Source: Thermocatellispora tengchongensis (GTDB lineage: Bacteria > Actinomycetota > Actinomycetes > Streptosporangiales > Streptosporangiaceae). From it: 64,000 nt of DNA. The stretch's first letter is position 1. The number at the start of each line of letters is the position of its first letter. The stretch is from assembly GCF_014202315.1 (NCBI RefSeq), contig NZ_JACHGN010000006.1, forward strand, positions 372,001-436,000, written 5' to 3'. The notes below the pieces were generated by a model. It was not told the origin of the DNA. It made no database searches and saw only the letters and a program-made list of their open reading frames with translations. Below, one piece after another: positions 1 to 6,626 of the stretch. The position numbers were made by a program, and so were the translations under genes.

Positions 1-840
1 GCGGACGGGCGCCAGCTCCGCAGGCAGGGCGTACCGCAGGACCTCCTCCACCGCGCCCGGCAGCAGCTCCGGCCGCCGGAACAGCCGGGCGACCTGATCG
101 GGGTGGCGCAGCAGCGCCGCCACGGCGTCGGTCAGCACACCGGCGAGGTACAGGTGACCGGCCGCCGAGATGGACAGGGCCACATCGAGCAGCTCCTCCT
201 CGCCGACGCGCTCGCCCGCCTCGCCCGCCTCGCCCGTCTCGCTCACCTCGGCCGCCAGCAGGCCCGACAGCAGGTCGTCGCCCGGACGGCGGCGCTTGTC
301 GGCGATCAGATCGGCGAGCTGGTCCCGCAGCCTCGCCAACGCCTCCGGACTGCCCGAGGGCACGCCGAACGCCTGGAACGACCAGCGGCGGTAGTCGGCC
401 CGCCGCTCCTGCGGCACGCCCAGCAGCTCGCACAGTGACAGGACGGGCAGCGGCGCGGTGTAACCCAGGACGAGGTCCACCTCGCGCAGCCCGCGCATGG
501 CGTCCAGCAGCTCCACCGCGATCCGGCGCACCCGCGGGGCCAGCCACTGGCCCCGCTGGGGCGTCATGACGCCCGCGACGAGGTCGCGCAGCCGGGAGTG
601 CCGTGACGGGGTCTCGGGGGAGCCGGGCGGCGCCGGCACCAGCCCGGGATGGGCCAGGGCCTCGCGCGCCAGGTCGTAGCCCACCACCAGCCAGCCGGCG
701 GGGCCGGGGCCCGGCCCGGCGCGGTGGATCGGCCCGGCCTCGCGCAGGGCCGCATAACGGTCGCGAGGGGGCGCGGTGAGCGGCCCTTCACGCATGACCG
801 GAAGTTCCGGAGGGGCTGACGCCTGCTCGGCATAGTGCAC
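1..840 (-). CDS. cytochrome P450 (C-terminal part beyond window edge)
   Basis: Reading the minus strand from a GTG at 838-840 gives 280 codons with no stop up to base 1, so the gene is cut by the window edge before the haem-cysteine loop. GGAG lies 7 nt upstream of the GTG. P450 features seen are the C-helix region 'HSRLRDLVAGVMTPQR', a GDDLLSGLL stretch, an I-helix 'LLDVALSISAAGHLYLAG' and the K-helix ExxR motif in 'GAVEEVLRY'. The usual I-helix acid/threonine pair (AGxE/DT) is replaced by AGHLY, which is atypical for an oxygen-activating P450. It is divergent from the RiPP precursor genes, so a tailoring role in that cluster is likely but inferred. Without the Cys loop the catalytic status cannot be judged. 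Confidence 0.85.
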   Translation of the reverse strand, partial: MHYAEQASAPPELPVMREGPLTAPPRDRYAALREAGPIHRAGPGPGPAGWLVVGYDLAREALAHPGLVPAPPGSPETPSRHSRLRDLVAGVMTPQRGQWLAPRVRRIAVELLDAMRGLREVDLVLGYTAPLPVLSLCELLGVPQERRADYRRWSFQAFGVPSGSPEALARLRDQLADLIADKRRRPGDDLLSGLLAAEVSETGEAGEAGERVGEEELLDVALSISAAGHLYLAGVLTDAVAALLRHPDQVARLFRRPELLPGAVEEVLRYALPAELAPVR

Positions 841-1050
841 GTGCCATCTCCTGCCACAGGAGGGGGAGCTCATCGTGGTCAAGTGGAACAAGGTCCGAAT
901 CGACATCCGGTGGACGATCGTGTCAACAAGCATGGTCCGCCCGAGGCCCGCGTCAAGTGAAGCGGCGATGACCGGGAGCCGATCGTTCCATGTCGTTCTC
1001 CTCACAGTCGGCGAATCGCGCATTGTGAGGTTGTGGCAACCCCTGAGTCA

Positions 1051-1062
1051 GCCAATGTTGGC
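1051..1062. promoter_or_regulatory. short palindrome in the P450/precursor divergent promoter region
   Basis: GCCAA-TG-TTGGC is a 5-bp inverted repeat inside the comparatively AT-rich part (about 1010-1110) of the 468-nt gap between the divergent P450 and the first precursor gene. It may be an operator, but I could not assign convincing -35/-10 boxes. Confidence 0.3.
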
Positions 1063-1094
1063 GATATTGTCACATTCAAGCAGTGATCTTGCCT

Positions 1095-1116
1095 GCCCGA
1101 TCATCTTCAATCGGGC
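1095..1116. promoter_or_regulatory. hairpin or operator upstream of the precursor genes
   Basis: GCCCGAT (1095-1101) and ATCGGGC (1110-1116) form a perfect 7-bp inverted repeat with an 8-nt loop, about 190 nt before the first precursor ATG. It could be an operator or a 5' UTR hairpin. The rest of 841-1308 holds no supported gene. Confidence 0.3.
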
Positions 1117-1308
1117 GTGCCGGAAATCGGCGGGCGGCTTCGCGAGAAGGCGAAGCCGGACGCGGCGGCCCCGCGACGGGGCGGCCACGTTCACCGGTGC
1201 CGCCGTCCGGCGGGCACCCGGCGCCGGCCGCTCATGGTCGCGCCCGCACGTACCCACTCTCCGGCCTGCCCTGCCGGTTCGTTCGTGTGTCCGGAAAGGG
1301 GGTGAACC

Positions 1309-1491
1309 ATGTCCAAGAACCTGGCGCTGGATCTGGCCGACATCGACGTCGAGCAGATCGCCCCGTACGGCGCTCCCGGCGAGGCGTCGCTCGAATCGCT
1401 GATGAGCGGTCACGGAATGCCGGAAATGGCGGCTTCGATCCTGCCGGTCGGCTGCTGCAGCTGCTGCCTTCCGTGCTGCTGCTGTTGCTGA
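1309..1491 (+). CDS. RiPP precursor peptide 1 (thiopeptide-type leader, poly-Cys core)
   Basis: This 60-aa peptide has the strong ribosome site GAAAGGGGG upstream. The N-terminal leader has the acidic/hydrophobic box LALDLADIDVEQ, probably the recognition element for the RRE protein. The distal leader SLESLMSGHGMPEMAA closely resembles the GE2270/thiomuracin leader ending ESLTAGHGMPEVGA. By analogy cleavage after Ala-Ala gives the core SILPVGCCSCCLPCCCCC, with nine cysteines, one Ser at position 1 and one at position 9. It ends in a free C-terminal Cys. Known thiopeptide cores alternate Cys with other residues, so a terminal run of five cysteines is unusual. It is first of five tandem paralogues. 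Confidence 0.93.
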   Translation: MSKNLALDLADIDVEQIAPYGAPGEASLESLMSGHGMPEMAASILPVGCCSCCLPCCCCC

Positions 1492-1536
1492 CGCGCGTCA
1501 CCGCCGTCGCGTTCTCCGGGCACGAAAGGAGGTCTC

Positions 1537-1725
1537 ATGACACCCGGACGCACGCTCGCGCTCGACCTGGACGGCGTCGATGTCCAGCCTCTGGCGATCG
1601 TCCCCGCCGAGGGCGCCGCGTCGCTGGAGTCGCTGCTCGGCGCGAACGCCATGACCGAGGTCGCGGCGTCCTGCTCGCCCACCTGCAGCTGCTGCGTCGC
1701 CTGTTGCTGCTGCTGCTGCGGCTGA
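1537..1725 (+). CDS. RiPP precursor peptide 2 (poly-Cys core)
   Basis: This 62-aa paralogue sits 45 nt after precursor 1 with a near-ideal AAAGGAGG site. The leader keeps LALDLDGVDVQP and SLESL, but the GHGMPE motif is changed to GANAMTE before VAA. The predicted core is SCSPTCSCCVACCCCCCG: ten cysteines, six of them consecutive, followed by a terminal Gly. Ser residues lie at core positions 1, 3 and 7. The shared tail VACCCCCCG recalls precursors 4 and 5. Function is inferred from the leader and the adjacent azole-forming enzymes. Confidence 0.92.
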   Translation: MTPGRTLALDLDGVDVQPLAIVPAEGAASLESLLGANAMTEVAASCSPTCSCCVACCCCCCG

Positions 1726-1774
1726 CCGAGTTCATCACCGATTCCCCTAGTCAATCCCGAGAAAGGAACGACCC

Positions 1775-1954
1775 ATGTCCCAGTCGTTCAAGCTGGACCT
1801 CGACGACTTCGACGTCGAGCCGCTCCACGCCGGCGACAGCCCGGCGGGCATCAGCCTGGAGTCGCTGACCCGCGGGCACGGCATGAGCGAGGTCGCGGCC
1901 TCGGTCGTCGGCGCCTGCCCGATCCTGCTCTGCAGCTGCTGCTGCTGCTGCTAG
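1775..1954 (+). CDS. RiPP precursor peptide 3 (poly-Cys core)
   Basis: This 59-aa peptide is preceded by GAGAAAGGAA. The leader carries FKLDLDDFDVEP and SLESLTRGHGMSEVAA, the closest match of the five to known thiopeptide leaders. The predicted core SVVGACPILLCSCCCCC has seven cysteines and only two serines, at positions 1 and 12. That spacing is the one here that best fits a normal thiopeptide macrocycle (usually Ser1 with a Ser near positions 10-13). Like precursor 1 it ends in a free C-terminal Cys, a possible substrate for the HFCD flavoprotein of this cluster. Confidence 0.92.
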   Translation: MSQSFKLDLDDFDVEPLHAGDSPAGISLESLTRGHGMSEVAASVVGACPILLCSCCCCC

Positions 1955-1968
1955 GAAGCGCGCCCATC

Positions 1969-2151
1969 ATGGCCACCAATCTCCTGCTCGACCTGCGCGG
2001 GATCGACACCGAGCCGGTGACCCCGGCCGAGTACGGCTCCAGCCCTTCGCTGGAGTCGCTCATGGGCGGCATGGCGATGGCCGAGACCGCCGCGTCGTGC
2101 AGCGCCTGCAGCTGCTGCGTCGTGTGCTGTTGCTGCTGCTGCAGCGGCTGA
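1969..2151 (+). CDS. RiPP precursor peptide 4 (poly-Cys core)
   Basis: This 60-aa paralogue begins only 14 nt after the stop of precursor 3. Its only ribosome site is the weak AGGAAG overlapping that stop, so translational coupling is likely. The leader has LLLDLRGIDTEP and SLESL, with the usual GHGM changed to GMAM. The predicted core SCSACSCCVVCCCCCCSG contains ten cysteines, six consecutive, and ends Ser-Gly. Ser1 and Ser6 flank a very short interval for a pyridine-forming pair. Confidence 0.91.
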   Translation: MATNLLLDLRGIDTEPVTPAEYGSSPSLESLMGGMAMAETAASCSACSCCVVCCCCCCSG

Positions 2152-2211
2152 GCGGCAGGCCCGCCCGCCCCTGCGATCGCCCCTGCGAGAAAGGGAAAGG
2201 AGGTATGGCAC

Positions 2212-2397
2212 ATGTCGCGTCTCGCCCTTGACCTGGAGGAGCTCGACACCGAGCGGCTCCAGCCCGTCGGCGTCGGCAACATGCAGTTGGCGACGATCGG
2301 CAGCGGTCACGGCATGACCGAGGTCGCCGCCTCGGCGTCCTCGTCGTGCTGCAGCGCGAGCTGCTGCCTTGCCTGTTGCTGCTGCTGCTGCGGCTAG
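2212..2397 (+). CDS. RiPP precursor peptide 5 (poly-Cys core)
   Basis: This 61-aa peptide follows a strong AAAGGAGG site. It keeps LALDLEELDTER and GSGHGMTEVAA but has lost the SLESL segment, which is replaced by NMQLATI. The predicted core is SASSSCCSASCCLA followed by six cysteines and Gly. It has ten cysteines and five serines, the most serine-rich of the set, and Ser1/Ser10 has the spacing of a 26-membered thiopeptide ring. It is the last precursor before the biosynthetic genes. Confidence 0.91.
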   Translation: MSRLALDLEELDTERLQPVGVGNMQLATIGSGHGMTEVAASASSSCCSASCCLACCCCCCG

Positions 2398-2424
2398 CAG
2401 CGAGCCAAGCCCGACCGTGAAACA

Positions 2425-2483
2425 GCGCGGCACGCGTCTACCGCCGCGCGCACCCGGCCAGGTCGAGACGGACCGGCCGGTCC
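2425..2483 (+). terminator. possible attenuator between precursors and biosynthetic genes
   Basis: GCGCGG (2425-2430) can pair with CCGCGC (2444-2449), and GGACCGGCCGGTCC (2470-2483) is a perfect 14-bp palindrome. Both lie in the 156-nt gap before the ThiF-like gene. No T-run follows, so partial termination or RNA stabilisation, giving excess precursor transcript, is only a suggestion. Confidence 0.3.
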
Positions 2484-2553
2484 GGCCTGTCGCCGCGAGC
2501 ACGGCCGACCGCCTCCGTCAGCCCGCCTGTGCCCCGACGCGAAGGACACCCGC

Positions 2554-4638
2554 ATGGAATCCGCGCACGACTCGATCCGGCCCAAGCTCAAGCCCGATGT
2601 CTACTGGGTCCCGCACCCCGACGGGGCGGTGTTCGTCCACTCCAGCGCCCATCTCACCGTACGGGGCAAGAGCGCGCTCGCCCTCATGGACCGCCTCGCC
2701 CCCCACCTCGACGGTGCCGTCACCCTCGGCGAGCTGGTCACCGGCCTGCCCGACGGCAAGCGTGAGATGGTCACCACGCTGGTGTCCTCGCTGCTCACCG
2801 CGGGCCTGATCAAGGACGTCTCCGGCGACGAGCCGCACGGCCTGACGGCCGCGGAGCTGGAGCTGTACGCGGCCGAGATCGCCTACATCGACTACTACCT
2901 CGACTCGGCGGCCCGCCGGTTCGAGGTCTACCGCAACACCCCCATCGCGTGCGTCGGCTCCGGGCTGACCCTCACCGCCCTCGCGCACGCCTGCCTGGCC
3001 GCCGGGGCCCGCGACGTGCGCGTGCTGGTGACCGGCGAGAGCCCCACCTCCGCCGAGAGGCTGGACGACTACGCCCGCCTGGCCGCCGAACGCGATCCCG
3101 CGCAGCGCCTCACCCACGGCCCCCTCTCCGGCTCGCTCGCCGCGGCGATCGGCGACGCCGGCGTCGTGCTGCACGTCTCCGACCGGCCGATGGCCGCCCG
3201 CGCCGCCGAACTGGACCGCATCTGCCAGGAGCGGGGCCTCCCGCTGGTGCAGGGCGTCATGGCCGGCGACGAGGCGTGGACCGGCCCGGTCAGCGGCTCC
3301 ACCGGCATGCTGTGGACCGCCGCCTGGCTGCGCCGCGCCGCCAACCTGGGCCTGCACCCCGACCCGTTCACCGGCACCAGTAGCGACGGCACCGGCGGCG
3401 ACGGCGCTGGCACCGACGGCACCGGCGCCGAAGGCGCGGAGCCGAGCCCGTTCCTGGCCGGGCCGACCGCGGCGATCGTCGCCAACCGCGTCAGCTTCAC
3501 CGCCTTCCGCCACATCACCGGCATCGCCGACGCCGACCCGCACAGCGCCGACCCCGCCAAGGCGGGCCGCGCCGCCGTCAGCGTGGTGAACCTGGAGACG
3601 CTGAACACCGGCGAGTACCGCTTCCACCCCCACCCCGCCGCCCAGCGCGCCGCCTCCGAGTCCGCCGACGCCTTCGCCGAGCGCTACCGCGCCTTCCTCG
3701 CCGCGACCCGGCTCGACGACGAGACGTTCTCGGCCCGCGCCGCGAGTTGCTTCGACCCCCGGCTCGGCCTGTTCGCCGAGATGGACGAGGGCGAGCTGCA
3801 GCAGCTCCCCCTGTACGCCGCCCGCGCCCGCGTCTCCGACCCGTTCGGGCACGCCGGCACCGGGGACGGCCGGGAGCGACCGCAGGTCACCGGCGCCGGC
3901 GTCACCCAGGCGCAGGCCCGGCACGAGACCGGGATCGCCGCGCTGGCCGCGTACGCCGCGCTCGCCGTGGACCGGCGCCGCCTGACCTCCGACGGCCAGG
4001 CGTACGCGCACAACCTGGTGCTGGAGAAGGACGAGCCGGTCCCGGCCGAGCTCCTGTACCCCGTGCTGCGCGCCGAGCCCGGCCCCTTCCGCGTGCCGGT
4101 CGGCCTGGTCGCCGGCCCCGACGCCGGCACCGCGCTCGCCGACGGCCTGCTCGCGCACATCGTCGCCCTGACCGCCGCCGCGGCCGTGACGTCCGGCACC
4201 CCCTTCCCGCGGGTGGACCTGGACGCCGCCGCGCTGCCGGACACCCCCGCCCGCTACCTGGAGATGCTGCGGGTCGCGCGCGTGCCGCTCACGGCCTACG
4301 ACGTGACCGGCCCCCTGGGCGTGCCGGTCTACGCCCTGTGCGTGGAGGACCGCACCATCGCCTACGCCGCCGCGCCGCGCCTGGCCGCCGGCCTGGCCCG
4401 GGTGCTGCTGGACTACCAGGGCGTCCCCACCCACCTGGACGGCGACGCGCCCGCGCTGCCCGAGCCGCTGCGCGGCACCGACACCGCCGCCTGGCGGGAG
4501 GCGCCCGAGCCGGACTGGCGGGCCCTGACCCGGACCCTGCACGAGCACGGTTACCAGGCGCACGCCGCCCCCGCCGGGCACGACCCGGTGATCGCCCGCG
4601 TCCTGCCCACCCTGGTCCAGGTGACCGTCCATGGCTGA
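2554..4638 (+). CDS. ocin-ThiF-like leader-binding protein of the azoline cyclodehydratase
   Basis: This 694-aa protein has GAAGGA before its ATG. Residues about 13-90 look like a PqqD-like RRE winged helix (DVYWVPHPDGAVFVHSS.., ending LLTAGLIKD). An E1/ThiF-like Rossmann region follows ('PIACVGSGLTLTALAHACLAAGA', roughly 130-260). In thiomuracin-type clusters this family (TbtF) binds the leader and presents the core to the YcaO enzyme. A Gly/Thr/Asp-rich stretch at about 273-296 interrupts the fold and is probably a linker. The C-terminal third is poorly recognisable. Its end overlaps the next start by 8 nt (ATGGCTGA), so the two are translationally coupled. Confidence 0.85.
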   Translation: MESAHDSIRPKLKPDVYWVPHPDGAVFVHSSAHLTVRGKSALALMDRLAPHLDGAVTLGELVTGLPDGKREMVTTLVSSLLTAGLIKDVSGDEPHGLTAAELELYAAEIAYIDYYLDSAARRFEVYRNTPIACVGSGLTLTALAHACLAAGARDVRVLVTGESPTSAERLDDYARLAAERDPAQRLTHGPLSGSLAAAIGDAGVVLHVSDRPMAARAAELDRICQERGLPLVQGVMAGDEAWTGPVSGSTGMLWTAAWLRRAANLGLHPDPFTGTSSDGTGGDGAGTDGTGAEGAEPSPFLAGPTAAIVANRVSFTAFRHITGIADADPHSADPAKAGRAAVSVVNLETLNTGEYRFHPHPAAQRAASESADAFAERYRAFLAATRLDDETFSARAASCFDPRLGLFAEMDEGELQQLPLYAARARVSDPFGHAGTGDGRERPQVTGAGVTQAQARHETGIAALAAYAALAVDRRRLTSDGQAYAHNLVLEKDEPVPAELLYPVLRAEPGPFRVPVGLVAGPDAGTALADGLLAHIVALTAAAAVTSGTPFPRVDLDAAALPDTPARYLEMLRVARVPLTAYDVTGPLGVPVYALCVEDRTIAYAAAPRLAAGLARVLLDYQGVPTHLDGDAPALPEPLRGTDTAAWREAPEPDWRALTRTLHEHGYQAHAAPAGHDPVIARVLPTLVQVTVHG

Positions 4639-6622
4639 GCCCACCCTCGCCGCAGCCCCGCCGCGCGTGAGCGTGCTCGGCGCCGGCGCCCTCGGCTCCG
4701 CGCTCGCCGAGCGGCTGCGCCCGTACGCCCCCGGCCCCGATGAGGCGCCCGACCTGCTGGTCGTGGCCGGCGACGAGCCCGGCGAGCGCCCGGAGAAGAC
4801 GCCCTGGCTCCCGGTCGGCGTGGAGCTCGGCACCGTCGTGATCGGCCCCGCCGCCCTGCCGGGCGAGCCCGGCTGCCCGGTCTGCGCGCGCTCCCGGGCC
4901 GGCAAGGCCCGCGCCGACGAGGCCGAGCGGCGGCGCGCCCGCGACAGGTTCCCCGACCGCTACCACGCCGACGACGTGCGGCTGACCCGGTTCGGGCTGG
5001 CCGTGGTCGCCGACCTCGTCGAGGACGAGCTGGCCCGCCTGCACCGGGGCGAGGCCGCCCGCACCCGCCGCGGCGTCATCCGCGTACGGCTGGACACCCT
5101 GGCCACCAGCGTGCACACCTTCCTGCCGGAGCCGCACTGCCCGCAGTGCGGGGAGCTGCCGGAGGACACCGAGGAGGCGGCCCGGATCACGCTGCTCCCG
5201 CGCCCCAAGCTCTCCAGGGACGTCTACCGGGTCGGCGACCTGCACGCCCGCGCCGACGAGCTGGTCAGCACGTACGTGGACGCCGAGACCGGCCTGATCC
5301 GCGGCCTGTACCGCACCGTCTTCGGCACCTACCCCACGGCCTCGGCGCCCATGGGCCTGGCGCCCGGAGCGGAGGACGTCGAGATGGGCTTCGGCCGGGA
5401 CCTGGACTTCGCCACCGCCCAGCTCACGGCGATAGCCGAGGCGGTGGAACGGCACGGCGGCATGCGGCCGGGCGGCAAGCGCACGGTCGTGCGCGGCAGC
5501 TACCGGCAACTGGCCGAGCGCGCCCTGGACCCCAAGACCCTGGGCCTGTACCCCGCCCACTGGCACGACCGGCCCGGCTTCTACTACCAGCGCTACCACG
5601 ACGACCTGGAGATGAACTGGGTCTGGGGCCACTCCTTCGCCAGGAACGAGCCGATCCTGGTCCCGGAGACCTACGCCTATTACCGCATGCACGCCCCGGG
5701 CCACGGCCACGGACACGGGCACGGCGACGAGATGCCCCTGTCGGGCCCGCGCCCGCCCGTGGACCGCCCCTTCGTCTACGAGATCTCCAACGGCTGCGCC
5801 CTCGGCGGCTGCCTGGAGGAGGCGATCCTGCACGGCATCCTGGAGGTCGCCGAGCGCGACGCGTTCCTGCTCACCTGGTACGCCCGCCTCCCCGTGCGCC
5901 GCCTGGACCTCGACACCGCCGCCGACCGCCGCATCCCGCTCATGGCCGAGCGGCTGCGCCACGACCTCGGCTACGACGTGCACGCCTTCGACACCACTAC
6001 CGAGCACGGCATCCCCAGCGTGTGGGTCATGGCCGTGCACCCCAGCGACCACGACGACGTGCCCAAGATGCTGTGCTCGGCCGGCTCGTCGTTCTCACCC
6101 GAGCGGGCGGTGGCCAACGCGCTGCTGGAACTGGCCCCCCTGGTGCAGTGGCGGCAGGACAGCATGATCGAGGAGCGCGAGCGCATCCTCGCCATGCTCG
6201 ACGACCCCGACCAGGTGATCAGCATGCACGACCACTCCCTGGTCAACGCCCACCACGCCGCGTTCCCCCGGCTGGAGTTCCTGTTCCGGGACCCGGGCGC
6301 CGTGCCCATCGCCGAGTCCTTCGCCGGCACGTTCCGGCCGCGCAACGAGGACCTCACCGCCGACCTGCGCGCGACCGTGGACCGCTACCTGGAGCGGGGC
6401 CAGGACGTGGTGGTGGTGGACCAGACCACCCCCGAGCACGCCGCGGGCGGCTTCACCTGCGTCAAGGTCATCATCCCCGGCCTGCTGCCGATGACCTTCG
6501 GCCACCGGCTGCGCCGGGTCGAGGGCCTGCCCCGCCTGTACGAGGTGCCCCGCATGCTCGGCTACGCCGACGCCCCGGCACGCCCGGAGGACATCAACCC
6601 GCATCCCCACCCCTTCCCGTAG
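4631..6622 (+). CDS. E1-YcaO azoline cyclodehydratase
   Basis: This 663-aa protein is a SagC/SagD-like fusion. The N-terminal E1-like part has VLGAGALGSALAERL and the Zn-binding pairs CPVC and CPQC (about residues 80 and 173). The YcaO domain from about 210 carries ATP-site motifs 'AIAEAVERHG', 'GCLEEAILHGILEVAERDAF' and 'LAPLVQWRQ'. The extreme C-terminus PHPHPFP is the proline-rich end typical of cyclodehydratase YcaOs. It would turn core Cys (and perhaps Ser) into azolines using ATP, with the preceding ThiF-like protein as partner. A His-Gly repeat at about 356-367 is an odd insertion. Confidence 0.93.
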   Translation: MAEPTLAAAPPRVSVLGAGALGSALAERLRPYAPGPDEAPDLLVVAGDEPGERPEKTPWLPVGVELGTVVIGPAALPGEPGCPVCARSRAGKARADEAERRRARDRFPDRYHADDVRLTRFGLAVVADLVEDELARLHRGEAARTRRGVIRVRLDTLATSVHTFLPEPHCPQCGELPEDTEEAARITLLPRPKLSRDVYRVGDLHARADELVSTYVDAETGLIRGLYRTVFGTYPTASAPMGLAPGAEDVEMGFGRDLDFATAQLTAIAEAVERHGGMRPGGKRTVVRGSYRQLAERALDPKTLGLYPAHWHDRPGFYYQRYHDDLEMNWVWGHSFARNEPILVPETYAYYRMHAPGHGHGHGHGDEMPLSGPRPPVDRPFVYEISNGCALGGCLEEAILHGILEVAERDAFLLTWYARLPVRRLDLDTAADRRIPLMAERLRHDLGYDVHAFDTTTEHGIPSVWVMAVHPSDHDDVPKMLCSAGSSFSPERAVANALLELAPLVQWRQDSMIEERERILAMLDDPDQVISMHDHSLVNAHHAAFPRLEFLFRDPGAVPIAESFAGTFRPRNEDLTADLRATVDRYLERGQDVVVVDQTTPEHAAGGFTCVKVIIPGLLPMTFGHRLRRVEGLPRLYEVPRMLGYADAPARPEDINPHPHPFP

Positions 6623-6626
6623 ATCG

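Noticed and set aside
564..857. 97-codon minus-strand frame starting MAGDGTCTMP
   Set aside because: It is a shadow frame of the P450, which is read in a different minus frame from GTG 840 and shows clear P450 motifs.
1309..2397. Cys-rich small proteins as metallothioneins
   Set aside because: The shared GHGM.E.AAS leader, tandem arrangement and adjacent azole, dehydration and thioamide enzymes identify them as RiPP precursors; metallothioneins have spaced CxC patterns.
2518..4905. 795-codon antisense open frame opposite the ThiF-like gene
   Set aside because: It is Gly/Val/Arg-rich with no recognisable domain and mirrors the codon bias of the real plus-strand gene. Similar shadows occur opposite 4289-6052, 6594-8267 and 8129-10873.
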